The position numbers and the translations under genes were made by a program. The notes under the pieces are model-generated. The model was given only the letters and a program-made list of their open reading frames with translations, made no database searches and was not told the DNA's origin. This document shows, in pieces, positions 1 to 11,510 of a stretch of DNA of 64,000 nucleotides. Origin of the DNA: Cryptomeria japonica (lineage: Eukaryota > Streptophyta > Pinopsida > Cupressales > Cupressaceae); the NCBI RefSeq assembly GCF_030272615.1, contig NC_081410.1, forward strand, positions 139,476,849 through 139,540,848, given 5' to 3'. Each line of letters starts with the position of its first letter. The first letter of the stretch is position 1.

Positions 1-1733
1 TGTCCTCAATCATGATGGATATGATGCTGCTCTCTGCTTTGGTGGAACTGCACTCTCATATAGTGTCCTCCAATGGCGTATCTCATCTCTGGTCTCTACC
101 AACGTCTGTGCCATCTCACATGCACTGGCATCCCTAATCGACCCAATATATTCAGTCACTCTCTTCTTTGCTTGTTGTGCTTGGGCTATTGCTGTATCTC
201 GAGCCACTGTCAGTCTAGCTATCTCTGCTCTGAACTGATCCTGCTCTGTCCTCAAGATAGCATTCTATCTCTCTAATGTCACAATGTGATCATGCTGACT
301 CGCTATGGTGGCCCTAGATATCTCCATCTCCTCTATGCTATTTGTCTCCAACTCTATGAGTATATCCTGCAATGACTCTTGATCGGCTGAATCTAGCTCA
401 TCCCCTCTGTCCTCATCTCCATCCTCATCGTCCCCTCCATCCTCATCTCCATCCTCATCATCCCCTATGTCCTCATCATCCCCCTCATCCTCATCATCTC
501 CCTCATCCTCATCTCTATCCTCATCATCTCCCTCCTCCTCTCTAGCAAGTGGGAAGTCCTCCTGTCTCCTAGGTACCGGAATATCAGGATCTGTCAATGG
601 CACTAGCCGTCGTCATGCAAACCATCACTCATACTCCTCTGTCGTCCTAGTGTCCACCACATCTGATCTCTAATCCCATTGTCTCTACTACAGCTATGTG
701 AAGTCAGCATATGCTATGTGTGGTTGAATCATCCTCCCCCACTAACTTGTCTCTCTGTGAGATCGGGCAAAGTGTGCAGTCCCTATCGGTACATCTTGTC
801 TCTCTCCAAACTGTAGTCTGACTCTCTCTGGCAGGTACATCTCAATCACTCTCTGGTAGTTCACTGGTTGCCCAATCAAGTATCTCTCCTATCTGCAATA
901 CGGTAGCTCCTCACCATCATCTGACCATCCAGGGCAATCAAGATATGGCCTCCATGTGAAATCTCTCAATCTGTCTAGCTCATGTCGCCAATACAGTATG
1001 TATCCAAATGGACCCTATCTCAGCATACCCCCATAATAGTACATGTATGGTCAATGTGGTACTACCTGTCTCTCTGCAATCGGTCGACATATGGCTATGT
1101 GCTCAAATGCCCATACCTGTAATAGTGTGACCCCACAGCTCAAAGTCTCAACCCCCTGATATGCTATCTGATGTAGCTGAAAATATAGCATAGCAAGCAC
1201 ACATGGTCCCCATGCGTATATAATCCCCTCTATCGCCATCCACTCTAGCACTCTTCCCCATCCAATAAGGAATTCATGTCCTTGTCTGTCCCCTGCTAAT
1301 AGGCATGCTATCACCACGGCTATCACTACATAACACTGATCATACTCTGCCGCCATGGTCTCCTAGTGGATCTCCCTCTCTACGATATCAAGGTCATCTG
1401 CATCACACTCAAATAATCTACACAAAGCATCTCTCCCTATCCCTGGGTCATATACTATCATCTCCCCATGAATTGAAATGCGGAGGATATGCCACACGTC
1501 CTCTAGTGTCATCATCGCCTCTCCAGTCGACAGATGGAATGAGGAAGTCTCTGAATGCCATCACTCTACCAATGCGGTAAGTAGTCTTGTGTTTGCCCTA
1601 ATCTTAGGCATGAATGTAATATAGTATAATCCAAGTCCTACTAATGTATCTTTGTCTATGCTCCTGAGTCTATGTCGCAACATGAAGCAGTTGGGTCTGT
1701 TCTCCTGCGTAATCAATGGATACTGTCGACTCT
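1..1733 (-). pseudogene. Plant mobile domain (PMD) protein, antisense cargo of element C
   Basis: One reading frame runs from 1733 to the window edge, about 575 codons, with no frameshift and about 14 in-frame stops, all TAG or TGA. The N-terminal part has SSFHLSTGEAMMTLEDVW, and later IIYAWGPCVLAMLY, LLQVWAFEHIAICRP and FTWRPYLDC; these match the PMD family (MAIN/MAIL1-like and transposon-borne copies). The domain is followed by a strongly acidic Asp/Glu stretch (encoded around 415-545) and a helical, coiled-coil-like tail (10-255). A likely splice acceptor (GATGCAG) precedes the frame at 1734. The family acts in nuclear gene and transposon silencing where studied; the role in an element is unknown. 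The stops make this copy dead unless read through. Confidence 0.8.
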
Positions 1734-2543
1734 GCATCACAATTGGGGCACAAATTTGTTAGTTTTAGGGTTTGCTCCTAAGGGTTGCATTTCCTTGTTT
1801 CATGCACAAATCAAGGTTTTTCTTATCTATTTTGACCTATCCTACCCTTATCCCTCTTTTCAGGATCATCTATGCGCTTTTTTCGGTCAAATTGGTGTTT
1901 TCAGTGCACAACTACGCCTGTGTACCCTATCCTGTACCTGTGCAGCATCAAGCTATGCCTGTGTACCCTACACAAGCACATAACATCCTCACACAGGCAC
2001 CCACATAGGCACAAATATCTATTTTTCCATTCCCTGTGGGCCCCACAATGTCTCGCAATCAAGCAAAATTCATGAAATTTGACATATGGATTTTTGAGCT
2101 ACATATCGCTGCTCTTGCATTGTCTGGTCATCTATAGGTGTGTACATGTTCCCCGAGGTGATCTGCCATTGGAATGTTTGCCATCTCTATGCAAGGGTCC
2201 TTTTCTAGAGCAATAATTCCTCCAGTTTGGCCAGTGCAAATGAGCTCTTTTCCTTCTCCTTGTCTCATTTATAGCTCTTTGTCAATCCCTAGATGGACGT
2301 GCATCCTCTCCATCTTATGCTGGTTGCGGTCTTTTGCACCTTCCATTGCTTGTCATTTGTGTATCCGACCTCTGATCTTTCATCCATTTGATCTTATCAT
2401 TTTCTATCATTCTTATCGATCTATTGGCCTCTTTTCTGGATTTTTTCGGCCAATTTCTCGAGGGGGCATGCATATGTCATTGTTATTTTTTGGGGCATTT
2501 TCATTATTGTTCTTTGAAAAAATGCTTAGAATCGCATTGTCTC
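1734..2543. other. Spacer between PMD pseudogene and polypurine tract of C
   Basis: This T-rich stretch has no ORF I trust. It contains an imperfect duplication of CCTGTGTACCCT (about 1917-1970). By position it would hold the first exon, intron or promoter of the antisense PMD gene, but I could not identify an exon. Confidence 0.4.
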
Positions 2544-2557
2544 AAAGAGGGGCAAAA
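2544..2557 (+). promoter_or_regulatory. Polypurine tract of element C
   Basis: AAAGAGGGGCAAAA lies immediately before the LTR start TGTAGACATC. The equivalent site of element B (30378-30391) reads CAAAGAGGGCAAAA before TGTATACACC. This is the expected primer for plus-strand DNA synthesis. Confidence 0.8.
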
Positions 2558-4196
2558 TGTAGACATCTAAAAATGGTCAACGCTTGTGGAGTCATACTTT
2601 AACATTCGCGCATTGCATTAACATTTCTTCTATGCTGCGCACTTGGTCTTTATAATTTGCGAGCATCAAGTCCTTCTTCTAAATTCCTCATTTTTCTTGC
2701 TTTCGAATTATGTCTTGTCGATAACAATCTTTAGTTATGATTTTGGTCGATCTTATCCCGTCGCATCAATGTGCATGCTCATTTATCATCATTTTGGACA
2801 TTGTCAATCCTAATCGATGATAGAACTAAGGTTTTGTCCTCTTGTCAATCTTGTCACCTTGCGATCGATTTGTCATCAATCCTCGTCCTTGTCAATCTTA
2901 TCATCTTGTGATCGATTCATCAATGATCCTTGTCGTCCTTGTCAATCTTGTCACCTTGCGATCGATTCGTCATCGATCCTCGTCCTTGTCAATCTTATCA
3001 TCTTGTGATCGATTCATCATTGATCCTTGTTGTCCTTGTCAATCTTATCATCTTGCGATTGATTTGTCATCGATCCTTGTCCTCTTTGTCAATCTTGTCA
3101 TCTTGCGATTGATTCGTCATTGATCCTTGTCCCCTTGTCAATCTTGTCATTATGTGATCGATTTGTCATCGATCCTTGTCCTGATCAATCTTGTCATTTT
3201 GCTATCGATTCGTCATCGATCGTTGTCCTTTTCAATTGTGTCAATTTGGATCAATTAGTCATTGTTCCTCGTCAATTTGTGCCTATCAATTTGATCTCTT
3301 TGTCAATCTTGGTCAATTTGTCAACCAATCTCAATCATTTATCAGCATTGATCCTTTGTCAATCAAAATCATGATCGAATTGACATTAATTTCTTGTTAT
3401 CTTGACCTAATTACTTGTCCTCTTATTTCTAGGGTTTTATGATTTGATCATTTAATCCTTTTCTTCTTCTTGGTGGGTTAAATAAATCTATTTATTTAGT
3501 CCTAGGTCTTTTCATGAATTAATTAATGGATGAAAACCTATTAATTAATTCACCTAATTTCTATGTCATCTTTTTCCTCAATTTTTCCAATTTACTAATT
3601 TCTCCTAATTCCTAATTGTCTATTTCTCCTATTTTCTTCAAATTTTCTAATATTTCCCCTAATTTCATGGGAATGGCATTTCAATTTTGTCATAATTTGT
3701 CAATCAATGAATCTTGCATGTCAGTTTTGTCATAATTTTTCAATCAATCAATTTTACATAGAAAATATCAATTTTGTCATAATTTGTCATATTTGTCATT
3801 CTTGATTTGAAATTTCCTTTCAAATCTCTTCATGCTAATCTTGTCATCTCTCCAATTTGTCTATAAATTGGATGATTTTCTTCAATCAAGGGATCGGATC
3901 AATGAATCATGCTTCTAGTATCCTTACGCTGTCATTTCATCTTGTCAATCTTGCTTTCATACTATGCCTTTGCATTTGTAGGTGAGATCCACAAACAAAG
4001 TAATTTGAAGGAGAAAGAAGGACAATGGAGAATTATGGAGGAGATATTTGTGTTTGTAATGGTTTGCATTTGGTTTGATTATCTTGTCTTCATATCTCTA
4101 TTGAATGTTTTTTAGGATTTCTTATCATTGCAATCTAGTTTTTGTGGTTGAGCTAGTTTAAAGTCGCTTTTGATGCATTCCATATTCCTATCTACA
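2558..4196 (+). repeat. 3' LTR of element C
   Basis: The LTR starts TGTAGACATC after the polypurine tract and ends CTACA before GATAT. The right edge was fixed by comparison with the uninterrupted LTR of element A near 37421. It holds an internal tandem array (2834-3330) and AT-rich, purine-poor sequence. No second copy is in the window, so the left edge rests on the polypurine tract and TG...CA termini. Confidence 0.75.
2834..3330. repeat. Degenerate tandem array, unit about 47-50 bp, about 9 copies
   Basis: Each unit reads roughly TCCTTGTCAATCTTGTCA followed by TCTTGCGATCGATTCGTCAT and CGATCCTTG. Early units alternate between two sub-types (CACC...GCG and CATC...GTG), suggesting an earlier dimer of about 97 bp. 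The last two units decay toward plain GTCAAT repeats. The array lies inside the LTR of C. Confidence 0.85.
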
Positions 4197-4424
4197 GATA
4201 TGTTGCACAAATAGGAAAGTCGCATGAGTACATTACAGGATGCAGAAGACAAGGTGTCACTCCACCGGTAAGTGGAATTTATCTCCTATCATGCATTATG
4301 TGCATCATAGTTTTCTGAGATAAGGAAGAAGAGGTATGCATCAATTGCATGAAATCGGGGATATGCATTGAACCAACTAAGAAGGCATGTTGAGATGCCA
4401 ATACAGATCATGAGGGTTTACCAG
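4197..4424 (+). repeat. Fragment of the 5' LTR of element A between insertions C and B
   Basis: This stretch aligns by eye to 37421-37643 in the 3' LTR of A (GATATG, then GATGCAGAAGACAAGGTGTC, ending GAGGGTTTACCAG). It begins with GATAT next to the end of C and ends with ACCAG, the target duplication of B. Confidence 0.9.
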
Positions 4425-5594
4425 TGTATACACCTAAAATTGGCTATGAACAATTAAATAATTATTTTATATTTATTTAATAATTATTCGTCTATTAAAT
4501 AGTTAATTTGAAAAGATTAATTCATTTAATTCATTTCGCGTCTTTCTATTAATTAATATTTTATAAATTAATTCATTTATCCTATTCTTCTAATTAATTA
4601 AATATCTAATATTTAATTATCCTATTCCTCAAGTTAATTAAATATCAAATATTTAATTATCTTCTCCAATCAATTAAATATCCAATATTTAATGGTTATT
4701 CTCCTATCCTATAGTCTCAAATATTAAATGATTTCCTAAATTATTTAATCCCTTTATCCAACTCACCCTCCATCTCCACTTCATCTTCCCTTTGCCAACT
4801 CATCAAACATGTGGCTAAGGAAATTAATATTTCCTAAATATTAATTCATGATTTATCCTCAACTTCCAAAATTAATGAAATTGTGTACATACACACATTT
4901 CATAACCATTGCCTATGTTCTCTCCAACACCCCCTACATCTTGGGAAGGACTTGAGTCCACTTGTCCTAGCATGCCTAAATTTCCTCCAACCATCCCTAG
5001 ATTCCCTCAGTCAGCAACCCAATTAAGGTGAGATGAGTGACACTTGTCTTCTCCTTCCCCCTTTCTATCAACCTTCACCTTTGCTCATAGCCATTCAAAT
5101 CTATAGACCTGATCATCACCATTGATCTAAAACACATCATCTAATCCTCTCAAAGTCTATAAATTCAAGAGCTTCAGTTGAGAGGAAGTTAGCCTTCAAA
5201 ATAGTTTTTCAATTAATCATATGCATCCGTGAGTTTTTGAAGCAAATAGCAATATAACAATTATCATGTAGCATTTTAGCATAATCATTTTAGCATAATC
5301 ATGTAGCATTTTGCATATCATACTATCAGTTAAATACAAGTTATCAGTCCATTTTTCATATGCCATCTTGGAAGCCAATAGTGCATTGTCTGAGAGCACA
5401 CCATCTACAACCAGGATCAGTGGAGTTAGGACACAATGAGACATAAGCCATGAAGGTAAAATAATATTTTATTTTAATATGTATTTCATGTAGTTTCATT
5501 TGTTGAATTTGGATTTCCTGTAGCATTTCCATTGTATTTTGTGAAACTAACTTATTACAGGTAATATTCTGAGGATGAAATTCAAGCTCACACA
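4425..5594 (+). repeat. 5' LTR of element B
   Basis: It starts TGTATACACCTAAAATTGG and ends GCTCACACA, matching 30392-31547 along its length. The first 350 bp is AT-rich with repeated AATTAAATATC motifs; the 3' part contains CTATAAATTCAAGAG near 5157, a possible TATA region. Confidence 0.95.
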
Positions 5595-5597
5595 TTT

Positions 5598-5615
5598 TGG
5601 CGCCCACCGTGGGGC
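5598..5615 (+). promoter_or_regulatory. Primer-binding site of element B
   Basis: TGGCGCCCACCGTGGGGC lies three bases after the LTR end. TGG plus a GC-rich 18-mer is what a tRNA 3'-end complement looks like; I do not assign the tRNA. Confidence 0.8.
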
Positions 5616-5689
5616 TAGACCTCACATATACCTTTAAAAATCTTGAAAAAAATAAAACTAACACATTTGTAATGCAGATTCACGCATAT

Positions 5690-5826
5690 GTCAATTTTGA
5701 TAGCGCTTTTGCATTGTAGGTTAGCGCTTTTGCATTATAGGTTAGCGCTTTTGCATCATAGGTTAGTGCATATGTCATGTAGGTTAGTGCTTTTATTAGA
5801 AAATTAGCACTTTTGCATCATAGGTT
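5690..5826. repeat. Short tandem array with core TTAGCGCTTTTGCAT
   Basis: About six degenerate copies, roughly 20 bp apart, of TAGGTTAGCGCTTTTGCAT. The array resumes at 7352-7565 after insertion F, so it was one array before F landed. Related motifs in the opposite sense occur at 29600-29890 near the other end of B. Confidence 0.85.
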
Positions 5827-7351
5827 TGTTGGCATTTGGCATTATAATAGACAATGAGAGATTGTTGGCATTTCAATAAGGATATTGAGAAGGTTGTTGA
5901 TGATTATGGATATAACTTATTAAGGATGTTTTACTGTCTTAATATTATTATTTTGTCATTGATGTCAAGAAATTGATTTTCTAATTCAGTATGATGTTTC
6001 CATATCTTGAGAAGTATGATTTGATGAGTATAAAGATGTCGATAAAAGACACAGAAAGAATATGATGAATAAGGGGATGAATAAGGTATTCAATGGGCAA
6101 CTATTATCAAGTCAAACAATGATGAGATCATGATGTTTAGATTGTTTTAACATCATACGTATGTTGTAAATTGTAAGGTTAATACTATACTATGTTACCG
6201 AGCAAAGAACCTAGTCGGTAAACCCTAAGGTTATCGCTATCAGTTAATGAAGGTGGAATGTCTACCGTGTGAAGTTTAGTATTTATCGAGTTGTTATCGA
6301 GTTGTAACTGAGCTGTAATGGAATACATTAAATAGTTACATGCATTATTTAATGAAGGAAGCTGATGAGCTGGAACTGATTAAATGATTGGTATGACGTG
6401 CATGAAGTTTGTTAAAGAATCTATGGCAAAGGAAAATCGGCATGAAGATCTACAGCGTAGATTGAACCGCATTACCCTAGCACAAGTTCCAAGAAATGTA
6501 TGCAAGTTCCTAGGCAGGGTAAAACATTTTTTAGATCAAAGGATACATTGAACCTAGACAATATTGAAGATCTGATGGCTATGATTGATCATGGGAAATG
6601 TGATCAAACAGATTAAGTGGTTAGATAATTGTTTATAAATAGGGAGCTGTTGATAAACAATGCATGCGTGCAAATTTATGCACAGGGATGCTACATAGTG
6701 ATTACCAAGCACAAAAGCTTGAAGACTTGTTTGAATAACAGAATATAGAAGCCCAATAGATGGACAAGATTAGTTCTATGTCTAGATTGTATTGAGAAAA
6801 TAAGAATTTGCTTTAGCATTTTAGATGTGAAGTTGTAGATAGATTTTTATTACTGTTATTTTGTGAAAGTGACAAAAAATCTCTTAACCAAATGGACTTA
6901 ACAGTCTTATTTGTAAAACCCTCTAGCAAGGTGACATTCTGATTGAGTGTTCAAAATCCTTTAACAAGGTCGCCTCTAACAAGGTGAAGCTCCTAACAGA
7001 TCTGAGGGAAATCCCTTAACCGGGTCATATCTAGCAATGTATTTGTAATCTTTAACAGGATTTGCTTTTAACCGAGCATACTCTAGAAGAGTATATTTCT
7101 TAGTGGGTCCGAAATCCCATAGTGGTTTTTCCCTATTTGGGTTTCCATGTTAAATCTGGTGTTATGAGGTTTATGATGTTTATATGCTTTTGAGTTTGCA
7201 TGTTTAGCAGTTTTGGTTATATTACTAAAGTATATGTTATCGAGGTTGAATCTGATATTTTTATGGAAGATTAAGTTTGTATGATTCACCCCCCCCCCTC
7301 TCATCTTGTTGGTTATTGGATCTATACTTACATTAAGTATCAGAACTATTA
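5827..7351 (+). mobile_element. Insertion F: solo-LTR-like fragment of a Copia-type element
   Basis: The insert is flanked by AGGTT (5822-5826 and 7352-7356); removing it restores a smooth tandem array. The probable LTR is 5863-7332: TGTTGGCATTTC start, the shared block with GTGGTTTTTCCCTATTTGGG (7120-7150), a C-rich stretch near 7288 and an end at CTTACA. The edges also include a purine-rich stretch before the TG and TAAGTATCAGAAC, like a methionine-tRNA primer site, after the CA. No coding sequence is seen. Confidence 0.6.
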
Positions 7352-7565
7352 AGGTTAGAACCTATGTCATGTAGGTTACCACTTTTGTCGGAAGATTAGC
7401 ACCTTTGCCTAATAGGTTAGCGCATAGGTCATGTAGGTTAGTGCTTTTGTCTAAAAATTAGTGTTTTTGTAATGCAGGTTAGTGCTTTTGTAATGCAGGT
7501 TAATGCTTTTGTAATGCAGGTTAGCACTTTTGCATCGTAGGTTAGTGCATTTGACAGAAAAGTTT
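7352..7565. repeat. Continuation of the GCGCTTTTGC tandem array
   Basis: About nine further copies of (T)AGGTTAGNGCTTTTGTAAT-like units follow F. Units vary between GCGCTTTTGCAT, GTGCTTTTGTAAT and GCATAGGTCATG. Confidence 0.85.
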
Positions 7566-9713
7566 GTAACCGTGATTTGAAATTAGGCTTTTGGAAGCCC
7601 ACCTAAGGTTTTTCACTAACTTTTTACTACTTTGCAGGTTTCTAACAATTTCTTGCAGATTTGGAGGAGTTAACTTAGGATTTAGTGACTTATTTTTTAG
7701 CTTTTTCAAAGTTTGTTAAAAAGAACTCATATTTCCTTTTGGATAAAAAGAACTTCATTTTTCAATTTGGTGTTCTAAAAAGTACCTCACTTGTTTTTGG
7801 GCTCTAAAAATAATCACATTTACAAGGTAAAAAGAACAAATGAATCAAACATTTACTTTCTTGCAAAATTAGGATTCACACCTCAAATTTTGGGCTCTAA
7901 AAAGAACAACAATTTTTCATTTTCTTGCAAAGGTGAAAAAAAAAAAGCACAATCAATCTTATTTTTGTAAGTTAAAAAGAACAATCAACTTGTCCATTCT
8001 TACGAAGCAAGTTACTCTTTGCAACGATTTTCATTTTGCTGACCAGGATTTCCAATTCCTAGATTAGAAAATCACTTGCTATGAAGGGATAAAATAAACA
8101 CCTTGCTTGTTGGAGCAACACCTCCAAGTAGAGGATAGATCACATGGCTATGGAAAGTTAAAAAGAACACTTGTATTCCGTATCTTGAAAGTGGTAGGTA
8201 TATGCTCTCCCCTTAATTGGGTGATCAAAAAGCCAAACCCACTTTTTTTACGCTTTCTTTACTTTCAAGCAATTAATCCTTTAGAGGGCCTGCCTTCCCG
8301 AGCTGCCTTGAGGGGGCCAGTGAGAGGGGAATGACCTAGAGTGGAAATACGCTAATACCGAGTCCTTCTGATCCACTATAAATAAATTATGTTTGTGACA
8401 AAAGTTCAAACAACATGTGCTGATAAGTTCATACCAACACTATGTTTCCCCATAAACCCTATGGAGCGTAACCTCTATAGGTTGGGAACCTTCTGTATTT
8501 ACAGAGCTAAAATTGTCGCATGTATAGCCACATGACCAGAAGCCTTTACTAAAAACCACTTGTACTAGTTGCCAAAATCCTTCTAGTTGTTGGCACAGGA
8601 GGTCGAACCTCTGAAGCGGCTCACACACATACGGTTCCTAGTAAAGATATAAAGTTTGCCATGAGGAGATTTCATGGATCCCCGAAGAAGTGAGTGCCAA
8701 GGGTGGAGCCAGTGGGGTCAAGCATCTAAATATCTGCTTTGAATAAGCATAGCCTTGGGGGAAACTCCATGTGAGATTCAACAACTATTGTCTCAACCTG
8801 CCATAGGGATTTGTACTTGTTTGTGCTTTTTATTTATTAAAAATTGTGTCTTCTATGTCTGTAACATGTTCCAAATGGTAAAAAATTAAAGAAAATTATC
8901 ATCTACAAAAGAACAAAATCAACAAATTTCTGGAAAAGTGTGATCAAAAGAATAAAACAAAAAGCATTCCAACACTTGAAACACCAACTCAAAATCAAAG
9001 TATCAAAACATCAAAATATCAAAATAATTCTTGAAGTAGGTTTGTCTCTAAAACATCACGCATTTTCAAAATAGCTCAAACAACTAGGTTGCTAATCCTA
9101 TAGGTTATTCCCAAAAGGTTCTATAAACATCAACATTCAACAAGCTATTGATTCAAACATCTTAAGTGCAAAAATAAACATCCTTGTCAAGTCTCTCATC
9201 AGGATAATCAAGTCCTCTATCACAAAGCTTGATCAATCTATACTAGGTTCCTAATCTTGGATATATCTTTCCTATTTTGAACTTAGGTTACTTCAAAACC
9301 AAAATTGCACCAACATTGGAATCAAAATTGTAAACTATCAAATGCTTATATGACTTTTAAATATCACCTTAAGAAAAGAAAACCCAATTACAAAGCTACT
9401 CAAAAGAGAATAAGATTCTTGTATATCAATCGCAAGATCTTACTGAAACATAGGACATTCCTACACCATTTTTGCCACTACTTACGTGGCTGCGGTATAG
9501 AATTTAATGGTGAAACTCTACAAAGACGTGCTTTTCAATAAAGAGATGCTTTATCCCAACGAACAAACAATAGTGGTAAGATCAATAAAGCATACCCTCC
9601 TAAACCAATAATCACCTATTGACCTTGTCCTTGGGAACTTTTGACAACTTTGAAATAAACACATGCTAGTTTGGACTAGAGCCCAACACGAACAACTTAG
9701 AAAATAACAACAA
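7566..9713 (+). other. Untranslated leader of element B
   Basis: No credible ORF is present. Between about 7715 and 8170 the motif TAAAAAGAAC recurs about seven times in AT-rich sequence. From about 8280 to 8810 the sequence is clearly richer in GC (GAGGGCCTGCCTTCCC, CTGCCTTGAGGGGGCCAG, CTTGGGGGAAACTCCATG) without coding signal, as expected of a structured leader. From 8850 to 9713 it is A-rich again, leading into gag. Confidence 0.5.
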
Positions 9714-11465
9714 ATGGAGGAAGAAGATACTCCTGTATTCCACACTTTGGGATTTACTGTTGTTGACAAAGAAGCAGTCAATAGCACCATTAGAGATCTT
9801 GAGCAAGATTTCAAATTTGATGGGTTAATGGAAAAATTGTTGGCAAAACAAAAAGAAAAATATCTCTTGATGTTGGCAAAATTTGGGGCTAAGTTATCAC
9901 AAGACTTTAACATGGAAAGCTTGAAACAAAATGCAGAGACAAGTAACACCCAAAACACAGATGAGCAAAATAATGAAGATGTGAACAAAGAAAGTAATGG
10001 AGAAACAAGGAAAGAAAGGGAGGATAAAAGAAAAGAGCATAGTGACAAAAAGACTCATGAAGAAACAAGGAGAGACTATGTAGATAATCCCTTATCAAAC
10101 CTTACTCAACAAATACAAGACATGCAAAATGGGACAAGTTCCAAAAAGTATTCATTAGAAGACATATGCCCATATCCCTTTGATAAAAATTTAAATATGA
10201 TACCATTTCCACAACATTGCGAGATCCCTAAATATGACAAATATGATGGAAAATCTGATCCTCAAGATCACATTAGGGAATTTTGTACCATGAGCATGGA
10301 ATTTGCTCACGATGAAACTTACCTTATGCATCTTTTTCCTAGGAGTTTAAATGGACAATCAATGAAGTGGTTTTCAAGATTACCATTCGGGATCAAATCC
10401 TTTGAAGAACTTGTAAATAGATTTATTTTATAATATTCCTACAATATAAGGAATGAAATAACAATGCTAGATCTTTGCAATGTTAAACAAAAGAATGGTG
10501 AATCCTTTATGATATTTTTACAATGATGGAAACACATGTTTAATAGGTATCCCCAAGATGTAACTGATCAAGAAAAAATGGACATATTCATTGATAATCT
10601 TATCAGTGAAATGAGTTATCGACTAAGGATGCAATGTCCTCCTTCTTTTGCCAAAATGATTGAAAATGGTCTGAAAATAGAGAACACAATGGTAAAGAAA
10701 GGAGAACTAAAACTTTACAATAATTCATACAACAACAACAACAACAACAACAATAACAACAACAATAACGACAACAACAACAACAATGACAAACCCAAGT
10801 TCTGGTCAAAGAATAGGAATGTCAGCAATGAAGGAAATGATGATAACAATACTACGAAAGAACAACAACCAATTTTCAATCTATAAAGTCAAATCCCAAG
10901 CAACAACAATCTAGAAAACAATAAAGCCAAGTCCTTTTTCTCTAATCCTCGGAGAAAATTCACAAACATTGGAGAATCTTTAGAATCAGCTCTAAAAACT
11001 TTGCTTGCTAACAAATTGATTGTTTTACCAGAAGCAAGAATTTATGAACCACCAGTCAAGCCAAATCGGTGGAATGACAATCATTTTTGCAATTACCATC
11101 GGAATAAAGGACACCTAACAAATGATTGTCAAAGATTGAAATACATTATCCAAGATCTAATTGATAATGGAACCATCATAGTGGATAGCCATAAGACAAA
11201 CAAATCGCACTTAGCTTTTAAAACTCCACTTCCGAACTATGATAAAGGTGAATCATCCCGATTAGAAAATGACAAAGGGAAAACCAAAGTGAATTACACT
11301 TATACATATGATGATGTAGTAAATGTGATCATTGTTAATAAAAATACATCTTCAGAACCAATCAACGTTATCACAAGAAGTAAAGCAAAGGTAACCTTTC
11401 CAGGTATAGAAAAAGACCCAATGTCTACATCACAACAATACAATTTAGTAGAGCAATTACAATGA
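9714..11465 (+). pseudogene. gag region of element B (capsid and nucleocapsid)
   Basis: The frame opens at the ATG at 9714 (EEEDTPVFHTLGFTVVDKE). A Glu/Lys/Asn-rich region precedes the gag core (DHIREFCTMSMEFAHDE, MKWFSRLPFGIKSFEELV, then a C-terminal helical part to about 10690). An Asn run follows (10728-10790), then one zinc knuckle of the form C-x2-H-x4-H-x4-C (CNYHRNKGHLTNDC, about 11088-11130). Capsid packages element RNA in the cytoplasm. In-frame stops lie near 10431, 10526 and 10884, and TGA at 11463 ends the segment; there is no frameshift. The same His-substituted knuckle occurs in element D. Confidence 0.88.
10728..10790 (+). repeat. AAC/CAA trinucleotide run coding for poly-asparagine
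   Basis: About twenty near-perfect AAC codons with occasional AAT and GAC lie inside gag between the capsid-like part and the zinc knuckle. They would encode a flexible Asn-rich linker. Confidence 0.9.
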
Positions 11466-11510
11466 ATACCCGCTCAAATATCAATTCTAGAACTTCTCAA
11501 AGTTTCACCT

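Larger units (their letters stand above)
1..4196 (+). mobile_element. Element C: 3' part of a Tat/Ogre-type Gypsy retrotransposon
   Basis: The visible part runs from the window edge through an antisense PMD pseudogene, a spacer, a polypurine tract and a 1.64-kb LTR starting TGTAGACATCT and ending CTACA. It has the same order and orientation as the 3' third of element B, so it is a related but separate Tat-lineage element. Its right edge abuts GATAT (4197-4201), and the 3' LTR of A reads uninterrupted across the same point (GATAT at 37421), so C is inserted in the 5' LTR of A. Its 5' LTR, gag-pol and left target duplication lie outside the window, so lineage is assigned by comparison with B. 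Confidence 0.75.

Noticed and set aside
467-673. Plus-strand Ser-rich ORF
   Set aside because: It is the opposite strand of the Asp/Glu-rich linker of the PMD pseudogene.
2834-3330. CRISPR-like spacing of repeats
   Set aside because: Units are contiguous degenerate tandem repeats without distinct spacers, inside a plant LTR.
8107-8334. Small ORF in the leader of B
   Set aside because: No homology recognised, mixed composition, interrupted relatives not available.
10603-10809. Cys-rich minus-strand ORF
   Set aside because: Opposite strand of the AAC repeat in gag of B.
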